DNA of 6,303 nucleotides from Candidatus Omnitrophota bacterium (GTDB taxonomy: Bacteria; Ratteibacteria; UBA8468; B48-G9; DSTR01). A program made the position numbers and the translations under genes. Below, piece after piece: positions 1 to 6,303 of the stretch. Position 1 is the first letter of the stretch; each line of letters starts with the position of its first letter. Below the pieces are notes generated by a model, which was not told the origin of the DNA, did no database searches, and saw nothing but the letters and a program-made list of their open reading frames with translations. The stretch is taken from NCBI GenBank assembly GCA_023818865.1, contig JAMWDF010000138.1, forward strand, positions 1-6,303, read 5' to 3'.

Positions 1-647
1 TTCACATCCATGTGAATCTTCAACCCCTGGGGGAGGAAAAAGGTGTAGTCAGGCTTGGTATTGGCCAGTTCTATTCTCTTCTGCTTCTGGTAATTAATTC
101 CCTCAATGAATCCAGCCAGTCGGAGTACATCCTCAGCCATCCGTTCCCCCCAGCGGCCCCGGACCCCAGAACCGGCCAGGGCCTGTTTCAACTGACTGGT
201 GGTTTCCTGTAACTGGGTGGTCTGTTCAGCCGCCATCTTTAACTGACTTTCAATCTGGCCATACTGCTGGCGTCTTTCTTTTTCCAGGCTGGTAATTACT
301 TCCTGGACTTGCTGGAGATTTTGCCTCATCGTTTCCAGAGTCTGGTCAATAAGCTGTTTGCGCGTTTCCAGTTCCTGGACACCGGTAGATGTATGCTTAG
401 CCAGGGTTTCGCTGGCCAAAGAAAGAAATTGCTGGGTATTTTGAGAAAGGGCTTCCAGAGAAACAGTGCTGAACGAATCCTTCATTCGGTTGAGAATAGT
501 TTCCAGATCTTGCATCCGCTGGTTCTGCGCCTGCGTCAGGAGTTCCTGGGCGATTCGGAGAACTTCCTGACGGCGGGTCTGAGCCCAGAATAAAACCACG
601 ACCGCTCCCAGGATAGCTCCAAAGAGTAAGAACAATAACGGCTGAAT
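1..647 (-). CDS. rmuC: RmuC family DNA recombination protein, N-terminal part (runs off left edge), ATT start
   Basis: The first 215 residues of RmuC (PF02646) are visible; the C-terminal half lies beyond the left edge. RmuC limits recombination between inverted repeats and is a predicted PD-(D/E)XK-type nuclease anchored to the membrane. Seen here: a hydrophobic N-terminal segment at residues ~3-20; a long Gln/Glu-rich coiled coil at ~25-155, containing the family-typical stretches around FLSLASETLAKH and IDQTLETMRQ; the hallmark GSGVRGRWGE at ~159-168 followed by the LAGFIEG stretch; and KPDYTFFLPQGLKIHMDV at the edge, the start of the nuclease core, with Asp200 and Asp214 as the likely conserved acids. 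The usual IDAK or VDSK-like motif appears here as MDV plus a cut codon. The frame has no ATG, GTG or TTG at a proper distance from the Shine-Dalgarno. An in-frame TAA at 660-662 limits the N-terminus, and ATT at 645-647 sits seven bases after AAGGAG, so ATT is chosen. Family assignment is firm; the start is inferred. Confidence 0.93.
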   Translation of the reverse strand, partial: MQPLLFLLFGAILGAVVVLFWAQTRRQEVLRIAQELLTQAQNQRMQDLETILNRMKDSFSTVSLEALSQNTQQFLSLASETLAKHTSTGVQELETRKQLIDQTLETMRQNLQQVQEVITSLEKERRQQYGQIESQLKMAAEQTTQLQETTSQLKQALAGSGVRGRWGERMAEDVLRLAGFIEGINYQKQKRIELANTKPDYTFFLPQGLKIHMDV

Positions 648-654
648 GGTTGTT

Positions 655-660
655 CTCCTT
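655..660 (-). promoter_or_regulatory. Shine-Dalgarno of rmuC that decides the ATT start
   Basis: The minus strand reads AAGGAG here, followed by AACAACC and then ATT (647-645). The seven-base spacing is ideal. The next in-frame possible start, TTG at 633-635, is 19 bases away and lies inside the hydrophobic segment, so it would shorten the membrane anchor. The in-frame stop TAA at 662-660 overlaps the site and rules out an upstream start. Confidence 0.75.
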
Positions 661-667
661 TATCTTT

Positions 668-697
668 ATTTTAGCCGAAAAAGGCAGCGGCCTTCAA
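668..697 (-). promoter_or_regulatory. Candidate sigma70-type promoter for rmuC
   Basis: On the minus strand TTGAAG (697-692) resembles a -35 box (4 of 6 to TTGACA). It is followed after 18 bases by TAAAAT (673-668), 5 of 6 to the -10 consensus. Transcription would begin at about 661 and give a leader of only some 14 bases that starts at the Shine-Dalgarno. This would let rmuC be expressed apart from the glycan operon. It is pattern matching only. Confidence 0.45.
678..694 (-). terminator. Small hairpin with short T-run, weak candidate terminator of the glycan operon
   Basis: On the minus strand AAGGC (694-690), loop CGCT (689-686) and GCCTT (685-681) form a 5-bp stem. It is followed by TTT (680-678), giving five consecutive T including the stem end. 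The position is right for ending transcription after the 592-residue gene, but the stem is short and the T-run brief. The hairpin lies within the spacer and -35 of the candidate rmuC promoter, so it may be incidental. Confidence 0.25.
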
Positions 698-706
698 CCA
701 GGGGAT

Positions 707-769
707 TTAGACGTATGGCTTTTTCTTTAACTCACCAATGGTTCTGAAGCCCTCGGCCATCAGGTTCAT
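707..769 (-). CDS. 20-codon mini-ORF overlapping the upstream stop (doubtful)
   Basis: ATG at 769-767 overlaps the TGA stop of the 592-residue DUF4838 gene as ATGA, the same arrangement as a real junction upstream in this operon. It encodes MNLMAEGFRTIGELKKKPYV and ends with TAA at 709-707. It has no usable Shine-Dalgarno at proper spacing (AGGA directly abuts the ATG), so it could be translated only by reinitiation. I recognise no family. It may be chance, or the remnant of a gene lost between this operon and rmuC. Confidence 0.15.
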   Translation of the reverse strand: MNLMAEGFRTIGELKKKPYV

Positions 770-2544
770 TCCTGGACAACCTGGCCATTTTCTCTAAGTA
801 CCTTGAATCCCTCTATTGTTTTTTCAACCCGCTGCTGGTAGATACCTGGTGGAGCCAATCTTTTTGCTTTCTCCAGCATCTTTACCAATCGGGTAACGTT
901 GACTGGCGAATAAAGATAGGTCCAGATGTTGGACCAGTTGCTATAGTATGGCTTAAAACCATGATGGCCATTTTTCCAGATATCCTCCATCAACCAAAAG
1001 AATTCTTTCATTGGCCCAGCTGCTGGTCCGTAAAGATTCTCGCAGTATTCCTTCACCAGCTGGTCAACATCAATTTCTGTTTTCCACAGACTCCGGAAAA
1101 AGACATAAGTGGTCAGATTTTCTCTCATCCAACCGGTGTAATCTCCTCCATATTTTGGCTCATCATAAGAGGGAACATATTCCACGATGGTTCCCCTAAC
1201 GCCTCTCTGTTTAAGCCGTTTTGCTTCCTGGTTAACCCCGTTAGGGTAAATGACGCAGTTGCCGTAGTTGTTGGCGGAGCAGGGGTACTCCCAGGTAAAA
1301 ATCAGGGAAACGCGTTTGGCCCAAGCCTCTAATTGCCGGTGAGAAAGATTGATATCTTTTTGGTCCCAGAAGTAAAGGTCAGCGTTTCCTCGGCAGACGG
1401 TGACTGCCACGTTCGGTTCAAATTTTATCCCACTTGGGACAGCATAGTAAGAAGCATAAGCGCAGCATCCGATGTAGCGGTCTGGATAAATCCGGCCTAC
1501 TTCCCTGGCTACCTGGTTGACATACTCCCAGACCATTTTTGAATGCTTTCCGCTGGCTGGAGAAAAAAGACCTTCGCTTTGGAATGCGCTAACTGACTCC
1601 TGATACTTAGCCTGACACTCCTGGCACTGGCAGCCGTACTGGGCAAAAGAATCTCCAGGCATCACGCTCTGGGTGAAAAGGTCAGGATTGGCCTGGAAAT
1701 TTTCTATCAGGTCAGCAATCAGGAGTTTTTGAAACTCCTTGTTTGAAAGACAGATATGTCCTCCACCATGATCGGTGTCAGTCAGTCTTCGGCCATCCCT
1801 CTGAAGAGCGAAGTACTCCGGGTGGCTCTGGCCATACTTAGATACATATTTGGCAAAAGAATGGGTTGCCGGGATGTAACCAGCACTTCCCAGCCGCTGC
1901 CTTCTCCACCAGAGGGCGCTTTCCTCCCTCTTAAAATCAGGGTCATCCAACCAATAACCGTAGCAGCCGCGAAACTGGAAGTCTGGGTTTTCCCGATAGT
2001 CAATCTCTTCTACATAGAGGTTGCGGTGGTTTGGCACTACTTCCCCGAGGCTGCCGGGCCAGTACCAGCGAACGCCAGCCACTTTCTCCAAGAAGTCATA
2101 TACAGCGAAAAGGGTGCCGTGCCGGGTGTGTGACCGGGTTTTGGGGTCAGCGGGCAGGGTTTTTCCCTGGTAATATTTGACCCGGTCATCTTCCCCCCAC
2201 AAAACCAGAAAGTTCCCGGTTCTCCTGATTAGAAAACCGCCATCTTTAATTCCCTGGAGACTGATGCCCAGGCTTTTTGTTTTCTGGGTAGCGCCTACCA
2301 GAACGAAAAATTCAGAGTTCTTCTCCGGGAAAGCCGCGCTTTCCTTGAGAATTCTTAGGCGGGCGCCGGTCGCCTTTTGGACATATAAGGCTAGCTCCTC
2401 TGCCGCGAAAGATTCGGTAAGCGAGGGGTTATCCGGAACAACAATGGTTGTGGCCATTTGTCCATCTTTAACTAAAAAGAAAGGGGCTGTTTCTCCTGCT
2501 ATGACCATAGCCAGCAAGAAGAGAAAAAATTTCATCCCTCTCAT
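766..2544 (-). CDS. Secreted DUF4838 domain protein, glycoside hydrolase-like
   Basis: A complete 592-residue exported protein. Residues ~1-19 form a signal peptide (basic start, hydrophobic core, Ala-rich end). Residues ~30-180 look like the alpha/beta domain that precedes the catalytic barrel in GH67 and GH20 enzymes (VVPDNPS, then AAEELALYVQKATG). Residues ~185-520 match DUF4838 (PF16126): the HSFAKY and HPEYFALQRDGRR stretch, HICLSN, SVMPGDSFAQYGCQCQECQ at ~293-311 with a CxCxxC cluster (Cys305, 307, 310), RGVRGTIVEY, and a C-terminal part beginning GWMRENLTTYVFFRSLW. The tail is helical. Known of the family: it includes or is close to the GH163 endo-beta-N-acetylglucosaminidases, but most members are uncharacterised, so the substrate is not called. 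Asp298 and Glu419 are possible active-site acids (inference). The start ATG follows AGGGAG at 2556-2551 with good spacing; the ATG three codons later is too close. The gene lies 18 bases after its upstream neighbour and has no CBM domain of its own. Confidence 0.88.
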   Translation of the reverse strand: MRGMKFFLFLLAMVIAGETAPFFLVKDGQMATTIVVPDNPSLTESFAAEELALYVQKATGARLRILKESAAFPEKNSEFFVLVGATQKTKSLGISLQGIKDGGFLIRRTGNFLVLWGEDDRVKYYQGKTLPADPKTRSHTRHGTLFAVYDFLEKVAGVRWYWPGSLGEVVPNHRNLYVEEIDYRENPDFQFRGCYGYWLDDPDFKREESALWWRRQRLGSAGYIPATHSFAKYVSKYGQSHPEYFALQRDGRRLTDTDHGGGHICLSNKEFQKLLIADLIENFQANPDLFTQSVMPGDSFAQYGCQCQECQAKYQESVSAFQSEGLFSPASGKHSKMVWEYVNQVAREVGRIYPDRYIGCCAYASYYAVPSGIKFEPNVAVTVCRGNADLYFWDQKDINLSHRQLEAWAKRVSLIFTWEYPCSANNYGNCVIYPNGVNQEAKRLKQRGVRGTIVEYVPSYDEPKYGGDYTGWMRENLTTYVFFRSLWKTEIDVDQLVKEYCENLYGPAAGPMKEFFWLMEDIWKNGHHGFKPYYSNWSNIWTYLYSPVNVTRLVKMLEKAKRLAPPGIYQQRVEKTIEGFKVLRENGQVVQE

Positions 2545-2562
2545 CTCTTTCTCCCTTCAACA

Positions 2563-3498
2563 CTATTCCACTATCAAACAGACCAAGCCTGGACTGACCA
2601 GTCCTCGGTCTCTGGAAACTAATCTCACTTGGACTTGAAAGTATTGTTCCCCGGAAGCAGAAAAAGAAACAGTCTTGGCTGGATTCCAACGGGTCCATTC
2701 ACTTTCTTTTAGGTCAACCTCTTGTTTCCCGGCTCGCCAGCGAACTTCCACTCCCGTATGTTCCGGTGTTTCTCCCTCCCAGGTGATTTTCCCTTTAGGC
2801 CGGGTCAGGGTGATTACCGGAGAGGTGTAAATGCCTTGCCGGTAATATTTTTCCGTAAACTCAGTGGGTCTTTTCCCCTCTTCAATCTGGACCCCGTCAA
2901 TCCAGAGACGCCCCTGACTTTCTTGTTTTTCGGGCAGGATGAACTTGATGTCGCAGTGGATAAAGGCAGTTTCCGGTTTAACCTTAATGGGCTGAACTAA
3001 TCTCACCCAGTCATGGTTACCAGCAATAGAAGCTGCCACCACCTGGGTATGCTTTTTTTCCTGATTATTTCCCCAAACTCGTAACTGAGTAAGAATCTCC
3101 TCAGGTTTTTCCGCCGGGAAATCAGTTTTCACCCAGGCAGAGACTACGTACCACTCCACCTCTTTTCGCACCGCCGCGAAATTAGTAGGGTGAACATAGA
3201 GAGAAGTTGGCTGAGAAAGGAAGACGGAGTTTTTCCCGTGGTAGGCGATGTCTGTAACCAATTGGCCGCCCCGGCTGTCGTAAAGGTAAAATCCCACCGG
3301 TGTCTTGTCAGAATCTTCAAAGCTCCCATTTTTCAAGAGATTCGCTTGCTGGAGAGAGACTTTACCTTGGAGAATTTCCAGGCGCTGAAGGTTACCCAGG
3401 CACTTTCCTGAAGAAAAGTTTTCCTTAAACATTGGCTCAGACCAGATTGATCGGAGTGACCAAAAAGCTAAAAAACAAAGTAAGGCTCTGCTCTTCAC
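2563..3498 (-). CDS. Secreted CBM4_9-like carbohydrate-binding protein with C-terminal beta domain
   Basis: A 311-residue protein with a signal peptide (residues 1-20, cleavage probably after IWS). Residues ~53-215 resemble a CBM4_9-type jelly roll (PF02018): it opens with NLLKNGSFED, has the typical YVVSAWVKTD strand near 117-126, a WVRL strand after NHD, and closes with LWIDGVQIEEGKRPTEF. Residues ~220-311 form a second beta-sandwich of a kind often found in large secreted proteins (YTSPVITL, EVRWRAG, WTRWNPA, YFQVQVRLVSRD). No catalytic domain is visible, so it probably binds substrate for its neighbours, as an inference. The start is GTG at 3498-3496, overlapping the upstream TGA as GTGA; AGGAGG lies four bases before it, and no other start occurs before Met23, which would lose the signal peptide. 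The gap to the next gene is 18 bases. The exact ligand is unknown. Confidence 0.82.
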   Translation of the reverse strand: MKSRALLCFLAFWSLRSIWSEPMFKENFSSGKCLGNLQRLEILQGKVSLQQANLLKNGSFEDSDKTPVGFYLYDSRGGQLVTDIAYHGKNSVFLSQPTSLYVHPTNFAAVRKEVEWYVVSAWVKTDFPAEKPEEILTQLRVWGNNQEKKHTQVVAASIAGNHDWVRLVQPIKVKPETAFIHCDIKFILPEKQESQGRLWIDGVQIEEGKRPTEFTEKYYRQGIYTSPVITLTRPKGKITWEGETPEHTGVEVRWRAGKQEVDLKESEWTRWNPAKTVSFSASGEQYFQVQVRLVSRDRGLVSPGLVCLIVE

Positions 3499-5540
3499 TT
3501 CTCCTCCTTCGTCAAGGACAATTGATACACCTTAAACCCAAACGCTTCAATCTCATCATTGAAACAAAAAGGGACGGTGGTTTTCCCGGAAGAGATAATT
3601 TTCTCATTCCAGATATCCATTATCTGGGTTACCTGGCGTCCTTTTCCCTCTTGGATACGAAAGGAACCTTTCCACCGATGGGCACTGTTATTGATGGCGC
3701 CAAGAAGAAGAAAAGATGATGCCTGGTTGAAGATGGTCTGTAATGGTCGAGGATGGGTAGTGACCGGAAGGACTGGGGTGATATACTTCTGGAAAATATG
3801 AGCGAAAAGAGGTAAGATTCTCCGAGCAGCGATATCCTGGGAGAAAACCACGGCCGTCAGAACCAAGGTACCTTTTCCTACTGGAATCTGAAAGGCCAAG
3901 GGGTGACCAAGGTGATTTTCCCCCAAAATTTTGGCTCCAGGAACAAAAAGAAGGTCATACTGATAGCGGTCTCCTCCGAATGCTTTTCCACATTCCTGGC
4001 AGAAGGTCAGATCATATTCCCATTTTCTCCCAGCCCTTCTTACCCCCAGGGAGCGCAAGAAATCTTCTGGCAACTGATTAACCGCGGCCACTACCAGTCC
4101 GCCATTTTTGAGGTACTTTGTCAGTGTAGCCAACAGCCTTGGGGAAAAGTTGAGCTGCCCGCCCAGGAAAACTATCTGGTAGTTAGTCAGAGTTTTTAAT
4201 GTAACGGTATCCACCAACACATCAAGGCAGTCGCCAAACCGAGAGTTCACCAGATGCCCAACTTCATATGGCCTCATATCCATCCCGTCTTGAAGCATTT
4301 TCAGATACTCCCACTGAGTTTTCCAGGGAACAGCCGGGTTAAAAGCTTCATCAAACATTCCCCAGGCTTGAGCCTGTCCGGGGAAGAAAAACTCCAGCAA
4401 GTTGGATAACTGCCAATCTTCAGCTGTTACTGGTACTCGGTTACCCCAGACAAACGGTTGTTGAAGGTGGATACTGTGCCGGGCATCAAACCCATGGTAG
4501 AAGTTAACAAGTAAAGCCACCGGCGTGACTGTTTGGCCTCGCTCCGGATGTTTCCTTAAGGCAAAATCAGCCAGTTTTTTTGCGTACTGGCCAGCCAGAG
4601 AAAGTTTGAACTGGCCACTACTTTTATAGACCCAATGAGTGTAGTTAGAAGTTTCTTCGTGCACCAGGTGAGCACCGGAAAGAAAACCAGTCAGCCAGCT
4701 CCGGAGCATCAGACTTTCACTCCATCCCCCTCGCCGGCGACCCTGATGGTCGTACCAGGTCGGCTGGTTCCGGTGGGGATGATGAGTAGAAAAGTCAAGC
4801 CCCCAGAATCCTTGATACTGTCTGGCTGCTCCCCGGAGAAAGGCAACTCCCAGCTGTAAATTGGAAAGCCCGCAGCCGCGTTCCAGCCAGACGAACCTGA
4901 ATCCCCAATGGTAGTAATGGTGAACAGCGAAAAGCATTGCTCCCTGAACCATTAGGTTTGCCTGGCGGTAGTCAATACCCCTATCTTTCAAGTAGGCAAA
5001 AAGACTGGCTGGCCGGTTTGACCCTACCCCCTGGTGGAAAAAGGTCTTTTTCCAGAAGCGGTAGGCTTCTTTTTTCCCAGAAAAATATTTTTGCGGCCAG
5101 ACACAGCAACTATCCATTTCTCCACAAACTACACCCCAGGAAGTCTCCGGATAGGCTTTAAGGATTCGGAAGATACTATCATAGTAGTCTGGGATAAAAG
5201 CGTCAAAATCAGGGTACCTTTTCCTGACGCCAGGTCTCTGGTAATCCAGAGAAGCCCGGAAAAGGTCAACAATAAAGTAGTACTTTCCAGGCTGGCAGGC
5301 GTTAATCCTTTCAGGCACCGGATGGCAGGCCAGCCGGAAAGCATTGAATAGTCCGAGTTTTTTTGAGGCTCTAAGAACTTGTTGGTCAGGAGGATATTCC
5401 AAAGGAAAATCATCCACCGGTTTTCTGGGCATATCAGGAATATCGTGCTTAACCCAGCGAGTAAAAAGAAAGTTATCTACCAGGATGCTTTCTCCGCTAA
5501 GCATGAACAGAGCCTGGTTCCCTGAAATTTTTCCTTTCAT
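3495..5540 (-). CDS. Uncharacterised glycosidase-like protein: (beta/alpha)8-like domain plus GH42-type amidotransferase-like domain, no signal peptide
   Basis: A 681-residue protein I cannot assign to a named family. Residues ~10-330 read like a clan GH-A-type barrel: strand-like segments ending in acids (GVVCGEMDS with Glu141, RFVWLERGCG with Glu220, AHLVHEETS with Glu295/296), and a RGAARQYQGFWGLDFS stretch seen in uncharacterised barrel proteins of similar organisms. Residues ~335-590 resemble the amidotransferase-like (trimerisation) domain of GH42 beta-galactosidases: TPVALLVNFYHG, then NYQIVFLGGQLNFSPRLLA and YLKNGGLVVAAVNQLPEDF. Residues ~595-678 look like a closing beta-sandwich ending in AFGFKVYQLSL. 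Catalysis by Glu141 and Glu295 or 296 is inference. ATG at 5540 overlaps the upstream TGA as ATGA. There is no Shine-Dalgarno, so translational coupling is likely; an in-frame stop 19 codons upstream with no other start between makes this N-terminus firm. No signal peptide is present, unlike the two downstream genes, so it may act in the cytoplasm on imported oligosaccharides. Confidence 0.72.
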   Translation of the reverse strand: MKGKISGNQALFMLSGESILVDNFLFTRWVKHDIPDMPRKPVDDFPLEYPPDQQVLRASKKLGLFNAFRLACHPVPERINACQPGKYYFIVDLFRASLDYQRPGVRKRYPDFDAFIPDYYDSIFRILKAYPETSWGVVCGEMDSCCVWPQKYFSGKKEAYRFWKKTFFHQGVGSNRPASLFAYLKDRGIDYRQANLMVQGAMLFAVHHYYHWGFRFVWLERGCGLSNLQLGVAFLRGAARQYQGFWGLDFSTHHPHRNQPTWYDHQGRRRGGWSESLMLRSWLTGFLSGAHLVHEETSNYTHWVYKSSGQFKLSLAGQYAKKLADFALRKHPERGQTVTPVALLVNFYHGFDARHSIHLQQPFVWGNRVPVTAEDWQLSNLLEFFFPGQAQAWGMFDEAFNPAVPWKTQWEYLKMLQDGMDMRPYEVGHLVNSRFGDCLDVLVDTVTLKTLTNYQIVFLGGQLNFSPRLLATLTKYLKNGGLVVAAVNQLPEDFLRSLGVRRAGRKWEYDLTFCQECGKAFGGDRYQYDLLFVPGAKILGENHLGHPLAFQIPVGKGTLVLTAVVFSQDIAARRILPLFAHIFQKYITPVLPVTTHPRPLQTIFNQASSFLLLGAINNSAHRWKGSFRIQEGKGRQVTQIMDIWNEKIISSGKTTVPFCFNDEIEAFGFKVYQLSLTKEEK
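3503..3508 (-). promoter_or_regulatory. Strong Shine-Dalgarno fixing a GTG start
   Basis: AGGAGG on the minus strand lies four bases before GTG at 3498-3496, inside the last codons of the upstream gene. It supports the GTG start of the carbohydrate-binding protein, whose GTG overlaps the upstream TGA. Confidence 0.7.
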
Positions 5541-6303
5541 GGGAAACGAATTATTCCGGCTCTGGCCGGTGTATTGAAGGCTGGCTCAAAAACTGGATTC
5601 CACATCTGGAGTTCTTCTTTCCAGTCGGTTTTTTTGCCCGGACTGGGTGGTTTATCGCCAGGGTGGTCGTAGTAAACCCGACCAAAGTTTGCTCTCCAGA
5701 CGATATTGGCGTAAGGGACAGGTTTCAGCAAGCCTTGAAGAGATTCTATGGGAATAACTAATTCTCCACTCCAAAAATCTTCGCCGACAAAGGTTTTTAC
5801 CCGTCCTTGACTTTCCCAGGACGCATCCCCATTTTTAGCCTCCCAGAGGATTCCTTTGCTGGTGACAATGAATTGGTACCAGGTAGTATCTCCATAAAAG
5901 AAGGCTTCCAAATTGTCATCCCACCAAACTGGCTGACTGCTAAGGTCTCTCTCGGCCCTGACTTCCTGGCCTTTTCTCAATCCGGCTTTCCAGCCCAGGT
6001 ACAAATTTTCCCCATCCCGCATCAGGAAAACTTCTGTTGGTACTGAGCCAGCCTCGCCGGTGACAGAGTTAACAAACAAACCTGTCCGGCCAGCTTTTTT
6101 CCATTCCTCTTCGCCTATCAAGCCATCAAAGGAAATTAATCCCTCAGGCAGAGAGGGACACACTACTTCTTTCAGGGGGAATTTAGTTTGAAGGAGGAAA
6201 TTGTCGCTGGCCTGCTTCATTTGAGAAAAACAATCTCTTACAACTCTCACCCGGCGATAAAAAACACTATCTTGGCTAACCGCCCTTTCTGCTTCTTTTA
6301 AGT
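5537..6303 (-). CDS. DUF4838-type protein, C-terminal 254 residues with CBM9-like domain (runs off right edge)
   Basis: Only the C-terminal part is present. A GTG at 6250 could be taken as a start, but the frame is open through to the edge and its upstream residues, LKEAERAVSQDSVFYRR, continue smoothly into the following VRVVRD helix. This helical segment matches the tail of DUF4838 proteins, as in the 592-residue neighbour (LEKAKRLAPPGIYQQRV). About 50 residues downstream begins a CBM9-like domain (PF06452-type beta sandwich): ISFDGLIGEEEWKKA, then TEVFLMRDGENLYLGWKA, DDNLEAFFYGDTTWYQF, WSGELVIPIESLQG and NIVWRANFGR, ending in AGIIRFP. Many secreted glycan-active proteins carry this domain for binding sugar chain ends. 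The role is thus likely glycan processing with built-in binding. The stop overlaps the next start as ATGA. Whether the missing N-terminus is a signal peptide and full DUF4838 domain is inferred from the tail alone. Confidence 0.8.
   Translation of the reverse strand, partial: LKEAERAVSQDSVFYRRVRVVRDCFSQMKQASDNFLLQTKFPLKEVVCPSLPEGLISFDGLIGEEEWKKAGRTGLFVNSVTGEAGSVPTEVFLMRDGENLYLGWKAGLRKGQEVRAERDLSSQPVWWDDNLEAFFYGDTTWYQFIVTSKGILWEAKNGDASWESQGRVKTFVGEDFWSGELVIPIESLQGLLKPVPYANIVWRANFGRVYYDHPGDKPPSPGKKTDWKEELQMWNPVFEPAFNTPARAGIIRFP

Noticed and set aside
12..593. Two plus-strand ORFs of 66 and 94 codons (12-212 and 309-593)
   Set aside because: Both lie opposite the rmuC frame, which shows clear RmuC conservation; they have no family resemblance and no ribosome binding site.
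961..2638. Several plus-strand ORFs of 60-150 codons opposite the DUF4838 gene
   Set aside because: They are antisense shadows with low-complexity or unrecognisable products, while the minus-strand frame has a signal peptide and conserved family motifs.
4580..4620. Repeated CTGGCCA words suggesting a short repeat
   Set aside because: They fall in coding sequence, are not in phase or regularly spaced, and reflect codon choice for Leu-Ala and Trp-Pro.
5537..6250. A 237-residue gene starting at GTG 6250
   Set aside because: The frame is open upstream to the window edge and the upstream residues belong to the DUF4838 tail helix; no Shine-Dalgarno precedes this GTG.
1..6303. CRISPR array, tRNA, rRNA, insertion sequence or riboswitch
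   Set aside because: I found no direct-repeat array, no tRNA- or rRNA-like segment, no transposase and no leader long enough for a riboswitch in the small intergenic gaps.

Overview
The window is a compact, almost gap-free stretch of bacterial DNA of moderate GC in which every supported gene reads on the minus strand. In transcription order (high to low coordinates) they are: the 3' end of a DUF4838-type protein with a C-terminal CBM9-like domain (entering from the right edge); an uncharacterised glycosidase-like protein of 681 residues; a secreted CBM4_9-like binding protein of 311 residues; a secreted complete DUF4838 protein of 592 residues; and the 5' part of rmuC, which leaves at the left edge. 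There is no gene-free stretch above 300 bases. The only intergenic region of note is the ~118 bases between the last glycan gene and rmuC, which holds a 20-codon mini-ORF, a small hairpin and a sigma70-like promoter.

The four right-hand genes look like one operon. Stop and start overlap as ATGA at 5537-5540 and as GTGA at 3495-3498, and the third junction has an 18-base gap with a Shine-Dalgarno. I read the set as a polysaccharide or glycan degradation cassette: two DUF4838 proteins (one carrying its own CBM9-like domain, one without), a separate secreted carbohydrate-binding protein, and a (beta/alpha)8-like enzyme with a GH42-style amidotransferase-like domain that has no signal peptide. 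No transporter, regulator or SusC/D pair is seen, so the substrate is unknown. rmuC is a housekeeping DNA-maintenance gene and probably has its own promoter.

The most notable points are: rmuC appears to start at ATT, placed seven bases after a good Shine-Dalgarno and just after an in-frame stop; the 681-residue protein does not match a glycosidase family I can name; and the rightmost gene remains open to the window edge, so an apparent GTG start at 6250 is not its real start.

The organism is not determined. Clusters of DUF4838 and CBM proteins without Sus transporters are common in the Planctomycetota-Verrucomicrobiota-Lentisphaerota group and in related candidate phyla such as Omnitrophota; this is a low-confidence inference from gene content. 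A Gram-negative-type bacterium is likely.
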